64,000 nucleotides of DNA from Bugula neritina (lineage: Eukaryota > Bryozoa > Gymnolaemata > Cheilostomatida > Bugulidae): contig OZ037767.1 of NCBI GenBank assembly GCA_964035545.1, forward strand, positions 5,852,207 through 5,916,206. Direction: 5' to 3'. This document shows, piece by piece, positions 14,339-35,200 of this stretch. The translations under genes and the position numbers were made by a program. Position 1 is the first letter of the stretch. Each line of letters begins with the position of its first letter. The notes below the pieces were generated by a model. The model was not told where the DNA came from. It saw only the letters and a program-made list of their open reading frames with translations, and did not search any database.

Positions 14339-15404
14339 AGTTTAATTAGACATTAAGCTATTTACAGGGCAAATCATTATATTAACTGAATGTATTATTT
14401 TTAGGTAGAATTTAACATCAATTGTTTTTGACGTTATTGTACTATATTATATATTTCCTTAATGTTTCCTTATTAAAGACAAATTACGCTGTTATTTTAA
14501 AACTATTTAAAATAGAATTAAGGGTGATATATAAGCATGCTTTTTGAATTGACAAATATGCATAATTTATATGTACTATGCGCTATGTTTATAATAATTT
14601 CATAAACATTTTGTTTTTATTGCTATAGTTTTATATGACTATTTGAATGTAAAATTGTATATTGTGGTGTGTACTACACTTATAGCTAATTACAACCCCA
14701 GTCACAATTGAAAGTTGGTTTTGCTAAGTATGTAGCACAATATGTAGATTTTAAGTACTAATTTCTAGAAAAATAATTTTCAAGACACAATATTAGAAAC
14801 ACAAAGTTTATTTAGCAAATCTAAAATAATTTATAAAAAGCAGCATATTTCATTAACTACCGCTATCAAATTCACTTTCTCAATAAAAACTATTTTGAAA
14901 ATTGTTGCAAATAGGGTATTCTTTTCAATAAAGCATTTTATTCCCTAAACTATATTATTTATATAGTGCAGCATATAACTGAGATCAAAAATTTTATTAA
15001 CAGCCATTTTTTAAGTATTTCCATGCACTATATATGCTATGAATTCACCAATTTTAATTATGCATGTTGTATCGACACTATAACAATTTGACTTTCTATT
15101 TGATGCTAGAAATCACAAGCAATGTTTATAACATATATAATTATTATTAAAACATCAATTAAAAATTAATAAAAAGTTTTGAAAATAAGCTCTGATTTTA
15201 AAATGAAAAAATGCAGATATTTAAACATTTATAGGTGATTCTACTAACTGATTTAACTTAATAACAAACTTACCAGCTCTAGAAGATCACCCTAAAACAC
15301 CGTATATAATGCTTTAGGGTAATCGTTAAAAATTGCTAAGTTTGTTTCTTGGTGGAATAAACCAAACCCTATACATATTAGACCTTCACTCTTGAACTAA
15401 TTAG

Positions 15405-15410
15405 TTTATT
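15405..15410 (-). other. Candidate poly(A) signal of SLC22 copy 3
   Basis: TTTATT on the + strand reads AATAAA on the coding strand, about 130 bp after the stop at 15539. It would end the transcript inside the 1.2-kb gap between the convergent genes. Confidence 0.35.
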
Positions 15411-15482
15411 CAAATAATCTGTAATATCTTTCAAACTAGCATTAACGATTATGGAATACCTTCCCAAGTACAACTCCTATTG

Positions 15483-15508
15483 ACTAATTTTGCAAATGCA
15501 AAATTAGT
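15483..15508. repeat. Perfect hairpin: 12-bp stem, 2-nt loop
   Basis: ACTAATTTTGCA-AA-TGCAAAATTAGT is a perfect inverted repeat about 30 bp past the stop codon of SLC22 copy 3, in its presumed 3' UTR. Confidence 0.6.
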
Positions 15509-15538
15509 TAATTAGATTGATTAAATTATGTTAGAATT

Positions 15539-18500
15539 TTATTTTACTAAATCTGCTGTTGATGACATATTAAACTCTTCGACTTGGCTGTCCTTCTGAG
15601 CTTTTCTATAAAAGAAATCATAGCATTATAAAACAGAACCTAACATAGGTAAGTGCACAAAATGTTACCTTTAATAAACAGTCGTTGAGGGGTTGATTCA
15701 GTTTATGATTAGCCCTACCATTTCAAATATTTTCTGGCAAATCATTTCATTTCAGAATTGATCATCAAAATGACTTTACTTTCAGCCGTCATGTGTTTAG
15801 AATAACATTCTCATAAAACAAAATTAATTATGTCATTTTATAGTATTTTATACTAAATAACCTATTCTATTATTCAGCACAACTCAACACAATATATATT
15901 TATCACACATAATATGTATAACTTTTTGCTATTGATAGCTGCAGTATACAACAACACTAACCTGTTTGTGAGAAACACATTTGCTTCTGCAATAGTTTCT
16001 GGTATTCTTTTCTTGTTGGTTTCTGGTAACAAGAAAGCCAGAAATCCTCCAATGAACATGGTAGCACCAAATATGAGGGCCCCCAGATACGGCCCAAACA
16101 CTGTCTTCACATATATGTTCTGCAAAGATCAAAGTTGCTAATCAGCCGTTTTACTCAAAAAAATAGCAATTCTCCTATATAAACTTACACACATATAGAG
16201 AGAGCAAAAATCATTGTATATGCAAATACAAGCTTCTCTGAATAAATTCCATTTGCCTGGTTTTACAGGTAAATTGCAAGTCTCGCCCCCAAACCAATGA
16301 CAGACTTAAATAACATATTATGTTACTTAATTAATTCAAAAACAAGTTATAATATTTTATGTGATAACAAACTATTATTCATCAAGTATAACATGGCATA
16401 ACTCCCAACATACAATATGAGGTTTTCGGATTAGAAACTTTAATATGCATCTGTTAAGTATGCATGAAAATACTGGCATCATGGATTCAGTCTTACGGTA
16501 TTATCCAACACTCTACTGTAGATTTTATATATACTGTGCTTATCGAATATCAATATAACTTCTTCATTATCGCAAGTATATATAATAAGTAGATTGATCG
16601 ATTAAATAAGAGATTGTGGTGGGAGTTATCTCCTCAAAAGCCAGGTATCACTCCAAGAATTTCAAATATTTTTTACAAGTTTTATTAATTGCATTGAATA
16701 GCTATTTTACTTATGACTTAAAGTTATATAAAGACTAGTACATATAAATCCAAGTTAATATTAAGTAATAAATGGTGTTAATGAGGTAATGATGTAAGTA
16801 AAAGTATTACCTAGTAATTAAAACAAACCATTGTAAGGTTATAGATGATGAATTTATGTGAGACCATAGTTTTACGATATACATTGTATAATAGTTTTGT
16901 GCAGAAACAAATAGTATATCACCATGTGTTGCTTGTCACCAGCAAAGCTTAGAGGCAGTGTTTTTGCTGTTGTGTAAAATAATCAGAATAATTTAGAGAT
17001 GTGGTTAGCCTTACTTTAGACACACGTGATTAGAATGTATGACTTTAACATTACATGAGCAACTCCTATTGGCTATTATAAAGATATTAATGAGAAACTT
17101 ACCAAGTCAACAATCACAGGTGAAAGCATACTTCCAACTCTGGCAAACACAGAGCATAGTCCAAGAAGTGACGACCTCAAAGTGGTTGGAAACATTTCTG
17201 TGCACCAGAAGTAGTCAAATATAAACACTGTGGATATCCCTGCTTTTCCTACCATAGATATAGCTATGATCAGGCCGTTGAAATCTGTAATATTAGTATA
17301 TCCAAGTTAGCCTAATCAGAGGGTTGTGAAAAATATTAGATCAATGAACCAAAACTACTCCAACCTCTCGTTTATATTTACCCTATTCTTTCAAGGTATC
17401 AAAAGAGTATTTATAATAATATGTGCACAGCGTATACTCTTTAGCTAGTGACACAGGTAAACTCAGATTTTAGTAGTTCTTAAAATGAAAAACTGCAAAA
17501 TTGATTCTGTGCTTGTATACATCCTTTTAAAATCAACATCTAGTAAAAAGATAATTGCATGTAGAGTATGCAGTAAACATTGTGCGTGAAAAAAATTCTC
17601 CGGGAGTATTTTAAGGAAAAGATGTTTCCAGATTACTTCAAATTATTATAAAAACTGAAATTATTAAATAAAAAGGGATGCAGTGCATTAAAAAACTGTA
17701 ACCATTGACACTGTAATCCATGTCCTATAATACATGTATGACTTTATTAATCAGCTGTAGCTTAATGCACGCCTTGTGAATTTCATATGGTTGTTATTAT
17801 AATTATGTTATTCTATGAATATCTTACTTGATGTATCTAAGTACGCATTGAGAAAAGCTGTAGTCAGAAGTGCTACACTGCCCAGCAAAAGACAGAAGAT
17901 AGTTGGGGGTTTTCGCCCAATTACTTTGGAAGCCAATATAAATAGCGGGACAGCCAGGTCTGCCACCCCTAATAATATGTTGTTGATGAATATGTCTCCT
18001 GTGAGATTAGAGACATTGTATCCTAGCCCGTAGTAGCTCAGGCCAGCAGTGAACCTTAAATTAGCAAAAATAAAAATCCTTATCAGTAAGTAATGACGCA
18101 ATAAAGTAGTTAGTTTTAAATAAGTGTTGAAATATAATACACTTTATTACATAAAGTAGACTGGTTCACTAAAATCTATTGATACTAATTAATACTAATT
18201 TCTATCAATTTGCACGGCTTGGCCACTAGGCTATGCTACCAGAAAATTTATGGGAAACTGCAAGCAATTGTATTTAACAAGTTTAAGTATTGCATTTGCA
18301 TACCATTGGGTTTTAATCACATGTAACTATTTAGGCTGAAGGCACATAAGAAATCACACCATATGGGTAAAAAATATATTTATGTTTACGTATTATTAAA
18401 CTCTTTGAACATACCACAAATAGCAAAATACAGCTGTGCGCTTGAGAAGTACTGGGGCTTTAAATATATCCTTGACCTTTTCGGTCACAGCTGCTTCTTC

Positions 18501-21500
18501 TCCTTCTTTCAACTCATCCATGAAATTTTCAGCCAAAGTTTTACCATTCACACTGGCCATGTGTTTAAACAGTCTTTCAGCTTCTTTGTGCTTTCCTTTG
18601 GTTACCAGATAGTGTGGAGTTTCCTTGAGTAAACTAAAACATGTTCAGTTTGAAATGAAGAAATAATATCACACACATTGTATTTTTATTCTAATTCCTG
18701 CTTCAGAAAATTAAACCAGTTTTAATGGTTTTGTTTTTTTCTAGAAAAACACAGTATAGAATTAACGTTTGCTTTCCTCGCTCAATCGATTACAGAAAAA
18801 CTTTTTCGGCAATTTTCTTCTCCACTTATAGCGCTATTTTCAGCAGTCGTGAGCACACTGCCTATTGTTAGATAAACACAAACTTTACATTTTAAAGTTA
18901 CGTACAAGATTAAAGGTAGACTCAGAACAAGTGGTATCACAGAAATAGCTATTTGGAACCAGTTCCAGTCTTGAAGGTAATAGGCCAGTAAGGATGTCAG
19001 CATGACACCAACTGGAAACCACAGACTTCTGTACGCAATTCCATACGTCCTCGCAGAAGGCCCAATGATCTCCATGTCTATAATACATTATGTTTAATTC
19101 TACTTAGCTGATTAAGATTTGTAATGTAAAAGTCAATTTGATAAGTATCTACATAATGATGTATTCACTATAATAGACAATGTGAAATAAATTTACTCTA
19201 CTTTATGAAGAATGGGAATCTTAATTCAAGCTGAAAGCTACACTTAAACCAAATAAAAAGAAGCATGTTTTTTAAATTATTCACTATAGCTCATCATTAG
19301 ACAAGAATTTATAATAATAATAAAAGTAAAAGATATGAGGGACCTAAAATTTGGATTGTGTTAATTCAATTTTGAATTTATATAAACAGATATAACAATG
19401 TATAACAAACATTATAAAACAAGTTAACCTGCAAAGTGCTCTTTATTCATACATCAGTGAAAAACAAAGATAACTCCTGGAAAGTTCACCACTGCTCCTT
19501 TTTAGTTAGTTATCTTAGTTATTAGTGAAAATATAAAGCTGAAAGCCAAAGTAAAATGCATTTTGTATCTTTCTATTAAAGTGTAAATAACTTACTGATA
19601 ACATGGACTGCTACAGCCTGACCAATGAAGCACATGGCAATAACAAATCTGAAAGCTGCAAACATGTAGTAATTGACTGAGAATGCTGCCACTATGCCTG
19701 CTGCTCCTCCCACGACCAGACATATAATGTATGCCACTTTTCTGCCAAACCTACAAGGTATTAATATGTAATAATTGACTTGATACCTTATTTTGACATT
19801 GTTTTCATACACTGCAATTCCAAGCTTCACATGAATAGATTTTTCATTCGATGTTTGGAAACAGTTGCATAGAATGAAACTGAAACCATAAGTTAATGCA
19901 AACTGCGATCATAAACCCATTCGTATCAATCTATTCTAAGCAATGGAAACAAAGTGACTGCAAACTATAATATATAACAATAACTATCAACTAATTTTTT
20001 CAATGACAAAGTATATTTATCCCTCAGCAACTATATTTTATTGATATAAATGTTATTAGAGATTAAATGGCCTGAACAGCAATAAGACTTTGCAGAACAA
20101 AAACTTCTGTTCTTTGCAGGCGTCTATATACCAACTGTTATTGAAGCCTGCTAACTTAGTCTAGAAACTTCCAAGTCAAGCAACTCCAATAATTAAAAGC
20201 CCAGTAACATTTTAACATAATTATGTTTCAAATACTTAAAATAAAAAATGTTGACATAATTTTTGTATTGTGCATAACTTTGTTGAGCTATTCATTTGTT
20301 GGGAAGTTCAAAAAAACTACTTCAGCAGTTTGTTTTTATAGTTTTCATTTAAAATTTAACAAATAGTGCAATAAGTCACTAGAGCATGAACCTATTACAA
20401 GCCATGAATAAAAACATGTATGCACTGCAAGCTTTAGTTTTATATTAGGAATATAATGTTTACCTGTCTGCTATAACTCCTCCACTAAAAGCACCAAACA
20501 GCAGGCCAAGAGAGAAGACAATTTTCACTGTAGTGCCAGCCACAACTTCCCCACACACCATTTCAAACTAGAAATAGAGAGTAACTATACCATGTAAGTT
20601 ATTAGCATAGATTGTATTTGTTTGGTAGAACATTATTAGAATTTGCGACAAGGATAATTGTCCAAAGTATATAAAAAAATAGTATTTTTAATTAACTGAT
20701 ATAATTACTAATACAAATATGATTGTAATAATACAGGTATATAATAGAGGATATACTGTGCATCAGTCAATCATTTATAAACAGATAAAGAGTATAGATA
20801 GAGTAAGTCAACAAACTATAATCCTTTATTGAAGAATGGAATTTGTTGCTCAAACTCAAACATTTGATCTCCAACTGTACAACTAGGTGTCGGTTGTTAG
20901 GAGTAAAATTTGTATTATAGGTAATAATGGCAACAAATAGAAAAGTAGGTAAAAATGGCACACTGATGTCAAATTTTCTCAAACTTAAAACCCCAACCCT
21001 TAAACCCCAACCTCGAACTCAAGCCCCTATCCACAAGTCTAAACCTTCCATTCCAAACCCCCAACCACCACCCCAAACCCCATTAAAAATGTGCCATTTT
21101 TACCTACTTTTCCATTTGTGCCATTATTATATGTGCCATTATTACCATCCCCTTTTTGCCTGTGCCATTTTTACTAGTATAAGACTTGAGTAAACTAAAT
21201 ACCCCTTCTTCGCGCGCACGCACACACACACACCAAATATTTATCCATCACCGAACACAATATATTATACAGTTTTGCTAACCTGTTCATTAAGAGTGAC
21301 TCCCCAGTACACTGATTTATCAAACACATGTTCTTCACACTCAACAGTCTCATTATTATTAGTATATATTTTACAAGAATCAAGTATTCCATCTTTATCA
21401 ACTGGTATCCATTGATATATTGATTGATTGTGAGCTTCACTGAATGGAGAGAAGGTGTCATTTTCCCAGTTTGGTAGTTTGCATCTAAAAATGAATACGT

Positions 21501-22080
21501 AAATAATGCTAAATAAGCTGCAAGAAGCAGCAATAAAAAGTTAGAAAGCTGGAAATATACTTCCAGTTTTAAAAATATAAAATCTTTGCCTTTAGAAATA
21601 GCCGATTTGCCTTTACACTAAATACAAAGTATGTAAATTAGAATGTACAACTCAGGACTAAATATTTGAATAATTCAGCATAATCTAACTGTTGTCAGCT
21701 GTGCATGAGCAGCCATGGTCTAGGGGTTAGAGTGCTTGCCTAGTAAACACAAAGTCATGGGTTCAAATCCCAGACAAAGACCATTGGTGATGTTAGGAAG
21801 AACATCCAGTCATATTTGCTCCTGTGCCCCATCTGAACAAGTCCTTAGCACAAATTAACAAAAAACACCTTTCATCAGGGAGTTTCCCACCGAGACAGCA
21901 ACTATAAACTTGCGTGAGCTTTAAATGTCACCTGTGATTGGGTGTCAGAGAATGGAAGACAATAGCCATAAAATGCAGAGCAGAAGTTGTAGGACCCAAA
22001 GCACAGAGAACTAACTGTTGCCATTGATATCTTCCGAGAGCTCCCACGTTCTCCAATAGAAGGTCGATTTTAGACACCAT
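15539..22080 (-). CDS. SLC22-family organic ion transporter, copy 3 (10 exons, 544 aa)
   Basis: Minus-strand paralogue, convergent with copy 2. Exons in transcript order: 21932-22080, 21283-21484, 20464-20567, 19596-19750, 18906-19077, 18415-18633, 17828-18054, 17103-17284, 15962-16119, 15539-15605. Phases match the + strand copies. Exon 1 is three codons shorter and exons 7 and 9 one codon shorter. The start reads MVSKIDLLLENVGALGRYQW. It has the triple-sequon loop, IADRFGRK after helix 2, KETPHYLVTKGKHKEA, and LPETNKKRIPETIAEAN. Exon 5 uses a GTACGT donor, as in copy 4. The tail (exon 10, about 22 residues) ends in MSSTADLVK and resembles copy 4, so the two minus copies look like sisters. 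A SINE lies about 10 bp inside intron 1. Substrate unknown; family assignment is firm. Confidence 0.88.
20921..21180. repeat. Intronic foldback: 40-bp inverted repeat around a C-rich spacer
   Basis: The left arm at 20921-20962 and the right arm at 21091-21130 are inverted copies (shared core AAAAGTAGGTAAAAATGGCAC) with one indel and few mismatches. The spacer has many ACCCCA/AACCCT-like runs on the + strand. Further TGCCATT motifs continue to about 21170. It lies in intron 2 of SLC22 copy 3. Confidence 0.7.
21707..21920 (+). mobile_element. tRNA-derived SINE copy (intron 1 of SLC22 copy 3)
   Basis: The best copy. A-box TGGTCTAGGGG (21716-21726) and B-box GGTTCAAATCC (21760-21770) have pol III spacing. 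The shared body (CCATTGGTGATGTTAGGAAG) runs to a CTATAAACTTGCGTGAGC tail. It ends about 10 bp from the splice donor of exon 1 and is antisense to the host gene. Confidence 0.8.
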
Positions 22081-23366
22081 TTTAAGTGAGAAACTTTTCT
22101 ACCAACTAAAGTGACAGTATAATAAATTATGATTAGATAACAGATCTTTATAAATATAAGATAAGATACAGTTTTGAACGTCACAGGTGTGGTTTAATAG
22201 TTATTGAATACAAAGATTGTTGCAGAATTTTAGTAGCTTCACAATAGTTCCCCAGTATAATATTACAACGATTCACCACTATATGTTGATACTGCATCAT
22301 ATTCTAGACATGTTGTTAGTGTAAGCTTTTATTCTTACGGTCAAGTGACTCAGACTTTTGTAGTATATTGATAAACTATAATAATATTGTGACTAAGGCT
22401 TACTTAGCTATTTAATTTTTTTAGTCAACATAATGTTGAGACTCTATTTAACTGTGTAATGTTAAAAGCTATGATGGTATTTAAAAAATTATCAATGTCA
22501 TAAAATTATTGGTAAAAAACACCTTGAAGTTAATTAAAAAACTGCAAAATTTCTATATAAAGAGAACTTCCCATCTGGTCAGTTGGTATTTGCATTTTCT
22601 ATTATCTTTATAGCTGTTTAAATTTAGTTTAAATGCAGCATTAGTAATAGAGGTTTTCAATATTTCAATCAATCATTTTTGGTAAATATTAGATTTAAAT
22701 ATATATTATTTATAACTGCCATCTGTATATTTAAATGTCTATAAGTAGGGGGTTATATAAATATTTAATTATCGCCAATCATTGTAATTGCTAAAAAATA
22801 AAGCAATATAAATAGCCAATAAGAAGATTTTTTTAAAATTTCAATTAATTTGTTTTTATCAAACTTATATTATTTGTTATTTTAAGGTTTATTTGCAATC
22901 ATCTTTGAACAGAACATGTATAAACACTAAAGTAGTAAAACAAATTTGACAGACTTCATTAAAATTTCGATTCGTGTTTATGCATTTTCGAAACCTGTTT
23001 GCCCAGTCATCGGTTGCTGGGTGATAAATATTAAGTCTCCATTAGTTCAGCATATTGATGAGTCTTATATTGAAAAAGTCAGATGCTGTAATTGGGAAAC
23101 TGTACTTTACTAACCTACTACATCATAAATCTAAACACTAAGAGAATCGAGTCATTTTTCACTTTGTGATATATATATGCAAGACTTTATATTTTCAAAA
23201 ATTTCATCAAAAATGGTTATACATAATTAAAAGCCAATTTAATTGACTGCCAAATAAAATTTAATAATTCTATAAACTAAATATACAAACAGTACAAAGC
23301 AAACAGCTAAGCTGCAACAGTTAGGGCTTGCAATATATCTCCAAGGAGATGTGTTAAGTTGCTATT
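22081..23366. other. Intergenic between SLC22 copies 3 and 4
   Basis: It holds the presumed promoter of copy 3. A TATATTTATAAAG-like box on the minus strand at about 22150-22163 lies some 75 bp before its ATG. The 3' UTR of copy 4 also lies here. No gene or repeat seen. Confidence 0.6.
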
Positions 23367-31136
<7,770 letters not shown>

Positions 31137-32297
31137 CCCTATGATATGCCAGCTCCTCTGTATAAAACTAGACACACTATTACATGTACAGTATATGGCT
31201 TAGAGCCATCTATCACATAGATTGTGGGTGAGAGATAAAACTGATATCTATCCTAAACATTTTACAAGCAAATAATAGACATGGAGCTTATACTTTACAC
31301 TATGCATGTTGCTAGAATGTGTTTCAACTCTTATAACTACTAGTCAGAGCTGCATGCCTCTATAACAGAGGAGAGTAGAATGAATGTTTGTAAATCTTCC
31401 TTAACAAACTTTATGTTAAATAATGTTTTGATCAACTGCTGCATCAATGGGCAGATAACTCTTCCTTTCATATTGTAACATAAAACATCAAACAATGCTA
31501 CTCTATTCTGACCACATCTCCATTTGTCAGATGCATTTTAGAGAACATTTTTCTAGTTGAATCTTGGTTTTTCATAAATTATGCAAGATGTTACAGAAAC
31601 AAGAAGTAGACCAAGAAACTGCAAGGACTATAATATTTTGTTTTAATAAAAAAGTTTGTAAGTATTTCATCTATTTTTAAGCCTTTTTAGGTTATAAGCA
31701 ACATGTTTATTGCGCAGAATACAGTTATAATATGAGTTATTCATTTGAAGAATTAACTATATACTTTATAGTTTTTTATTTTTATACAACAGACAATAAG
31801 TTGGCATATATGAGCTTTCAATTTGACTGAATATTGTGTGACTGAAACACGTGCAGCCATACATATTTAATAAGGAATACTATATAAAGTCAGTGCAAAG
31901 TTGTCCACCCCTGCCACATTATTGCATTAAAGCTTTTATTTCTTGTATTCCAGCTGTATAATACTGTAAAATACCATAAATGACTTAATAAAATGTTGGT
32001 AAATAGTTTTCTTTAAAAAAGTAAATTTTCAAATCCCATGAGAATAGGTAAAATACCATATATTATTGTGACTGAATAAAACTATTTTAGCTGTGAAAAA
32101 TATAAATGTAATAAATAGTCATCATTTTCTTCTTATTATAGATTACTGCAGTTTGTATAAGTTTTATTTATTCTATTATACTCAATATCATAGCAATTAA
32201 CAAGCCTTGAATTTCACTGTAATCAGGAGTAGAACAGCTTGTAAGAAATACCAATACTAACGTTCAACTCAAGTTCACTCAACAGTTTGATCTGCTG
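31137..32297. other. Intergenic between SLC22 copy 4 and the ankyrin gene
   Basis: 5' flank of copy 4 and 3' UTR of the ankyrin gene. Only AT-rich unique sequence was seen apart from the poly(A) hexamer. Confidence 0.6.
32167..32172 (-). other. Candidate poly(A) signal of the ankyrin gene
   Basis: TTTATT on + reads AATAAA on the coding strand, about 125 bp after the stop codon at 32298. Position is the only evidence. Confidence 0.35.
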
Positions 32298-35200
32298 CTA
32301 TGGACTCTGAGGTGTAGAGCTAGTAACGCTAGTCTGTGTGTGGAGGAGCGGTATTTTGGTCTGCGATTTTCGTTTGACCACTCTGCTAAGTATTGCTGCC
32401 GCCTTTTCAACTCTTTCATTCTCAGTTATATCATCATTTATCTTCTCTTCACCTTCGCTGCTTTTGTCGGCAATAGTCTTTCTGTATTTTAATAATCTCG
32501 CTTTAATACTTCCTTTTTGTATGATAGATTCTTCATCAACAACAGGAGCAGACGACTCACTTGGTAATTTCCGGTTTTTGGTAGTTGTCAGCACACTCAT
32601 GACTATAGAAGCAGCACGAGTCCCGGGTTTATCTTAACACAAATTAGGTCATATGAATTGAAAGTCATAACATCGTGACCTTACTCATAATAGTTGGTCG
32701 CAATTTTCAAAAGAAATTAACTGCATTTAGCATTACTGCATGAGTTACAATCTTATGTGCAAACAAAAGTAGCTCAATAATTTATTGGATGATCACTCAT
32801 AGATTTTGAATATAATAATATCATTAACTTTTGAAAAATTTATATACTTTGTTTTAGGTGATCAAACATGTAATTTCTATATTATATACTTATTGACTTT
32901 TTCAACAAAACTTCTGAAAAGAGTTTTCTAATCTTGAAGCTATCATACTGCATAGCAACTAGATTGCATGTATAACAACATTCTGCACTTATACACCTCT
33001 AGACTGGTTGTTTAAAAATTACTGTCTTTTGTTTTAAACACTAACACATGAATGATATTAAAGACATGCATTTTTCAGCTTTATTATATATAGTCATAAC
33101 AAAACTTAGTGAAGTTATTAACTAGGAAATTTAAAATTACCTTTTAACTGTTTAGCCAAAAGACTGGCCATTAAATTAGAATCTTCAGCATACTCTTGTT
33201 CTGACCAGGTAGGTATAATGGTTCTTCTGTAGGAATCAGACATTTGCTGGGAGTATATATCAGTCAGATTGATCATGTCGCCCCAATACGTTTCTTGTAA
33301 CTAAATAATTTTGAATAAATTGAAATAATTATTATGAAGTTTTCACTTCACGTTCTGCCAGTTGAATTATTTTGCTTAATAAAGTAACTTACCAAGTTTA
33401 AACTAAAATAAATTGATCCAAGATGTTTTTGCTAACCATGAAATTCCAGCTTTTGTTTTAGCACATAAAATCATTGTTTATTTACTGCATGTAGCTTTAA
33501 GTTTAGCTGCATTTTTTACAACTATTGAGTAGCCTATATACTGACAGGAGAATATTATATATTAGCAGTATTATAACATTATATTACACTGTCACATGGC
33601 TGAGTGACTAATACAATAAACTAATTAAACTTTTACTTTGTATTGCATTTAATGGCATTTTGTGACTAAAACTAATGATAGGCTCAAAGGAAAAATAATT
33701 TTGTGACTCCGTTCTACAACAGTAATATTTAATCAGCTTGCATTAAAATTAATTGATTTTTCAAAATTATTATTATAGCTTTTTCTGCCTTGATAATAAT
33801 TTCAAGTAATCGCTTTTAATTATACAATTAACAGTCAACCATCAGCAGATATGCATAAGAATTTCACAGGCAAGCTTTGTACAGTGTACAACTCTAATAG
33901 GAGTGCCTAACCTTTTTCTTGTTGTACTGATGAGCTCGCTCTATATTCATAGCTTCTTTGCTTTCCTCTTTTTTTGATTTGACCCAACCATTTCCTTTAC
34001 TGTTTATCTTCAAAGTGATTTTCTTGCCTTTAGAAGGCTTAATGGCTGCCCCCAGCACACTGGTTCTCTTCTCTGTTATATTTGTCATGGGAGCCGTTCT
34101 AGGTCTTGGATTAAACTTTGTTGTTACTGTTAAACGCAAGTATATTGATTATGCATTAGAAGTTTGATATAAAGTCATGCAAATAAATGTGATGCCTGCT
34201 CTATTATGTTGTCAACTATATATCATACACGCATTTATTTTAATGCGATGTCAAAACATGATTATTAGTTGTAAAATGATTGTCACAACTAACTTTGAAC
34301 TATAAATTAAACTAGACTAACTAAACACATTTTCAAATCGCTCAAAAGTTTCAAAGTTGGCTAAAAAATGTGTGGTAAAAAAGTGAGAATATAAAGAATC
34401 CATTACCAAAATATTTGTTCAGCAAAGTATTTGCCCTTTTAAGAAGGCGTAAATCCCTGTTGGTTGAAAAAACAACCACTAAAGTATACATACAGCATAG
34501 AGGTAAGAAGGTAAGAATCATAAAGGATCGAAAAATTAAGAGAGTACAAACTGTATTTAGAGTTGCTAATATTAGAGTGTCCATATTCAAAAACAAATGA
34601 GTAATAGATACATTTTTCAGTACTTAAATATCATAGTTGTGTAAATTAAATATCTTCACTATTTATGCAGCCAGATTAACACAGATACACAGAAGCACAA
34701 AGGCAGTCAAACATCATTAAAAACATCCCATTTTAAGCGGCAGAAAATATTGTTATCAAGATTTTATGATTAGGGAAATATTTAAATATAATATTTACTT
34801 GTTCTTGGAATTGTAGATCTGCATGCTATACTCCTTTGCTCTAAAACCCCGGAGTTCTCCCGTGACATAGAGCCATAAAACTCTTTGAAGGCTGGTTTGG
34901 TGAATATTGGAGTCAGATTCTTTTTCTCAAACTTTAAAAAAGCATTATTATGTCTGAATAGAAAATGGACATCAAAAATAAAACCTTTTGTTAAGAAATA
35001 CATTGTACAACTCCAAATTTTTAGAGCTACTCTCAAGTTTTAGCTACATAATATCTGATCACAACAGCATTACGTTACTCAAAATATGATGCTTCTGCAG
35101 GATCGATGGTGATTTGCATGCTCAAACAGAAACTTGTACAAAACTGTTCTAACAACAAAGGCAGGCTTTGCTATGGTATCGTTTGAAAATAATTAAACAA

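Larger units (their letters stand above)
14338..15538. other. Intergenic between convergent SLC22 copies 2 and 3
   Basis: 1.2 kb of very AT-rich sequence shared by two converging 3' ends. It contains the perfect hairpin at 15483-15508, a weaker one near 15290-15325 (ACCCTAAA ... TTTAGGGT), and the minus-strand AATAAA. No gene seen. Confidence 0.7.

Noticed and set aside
18200-18245. tRNA-like antisense fragment (TTGGCCACTAGGCTATGC)
   Set aside because: Resembles another SINE head, but too short and without a body to call.
21707-21790. Functional tRNA gene
   Set aside because: A and B boxes are present, but the acceptor stem does not pair and the same head recurs with a common body, so it is a SINE.
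34409-34457. Possible extra ankyrin-gene exon (RDLRLLKRANTLLNKYF)
   Set aside because: It needs phase 2 at its start, but the preceding exon ends in phase 1; a direct join to 34126 keeps the frame without it.
34415-34600. Basic 61-codon open frame on the + strand
   Set aside because: Inside an intron of the ankyrin gene, with no partner exons or start context.
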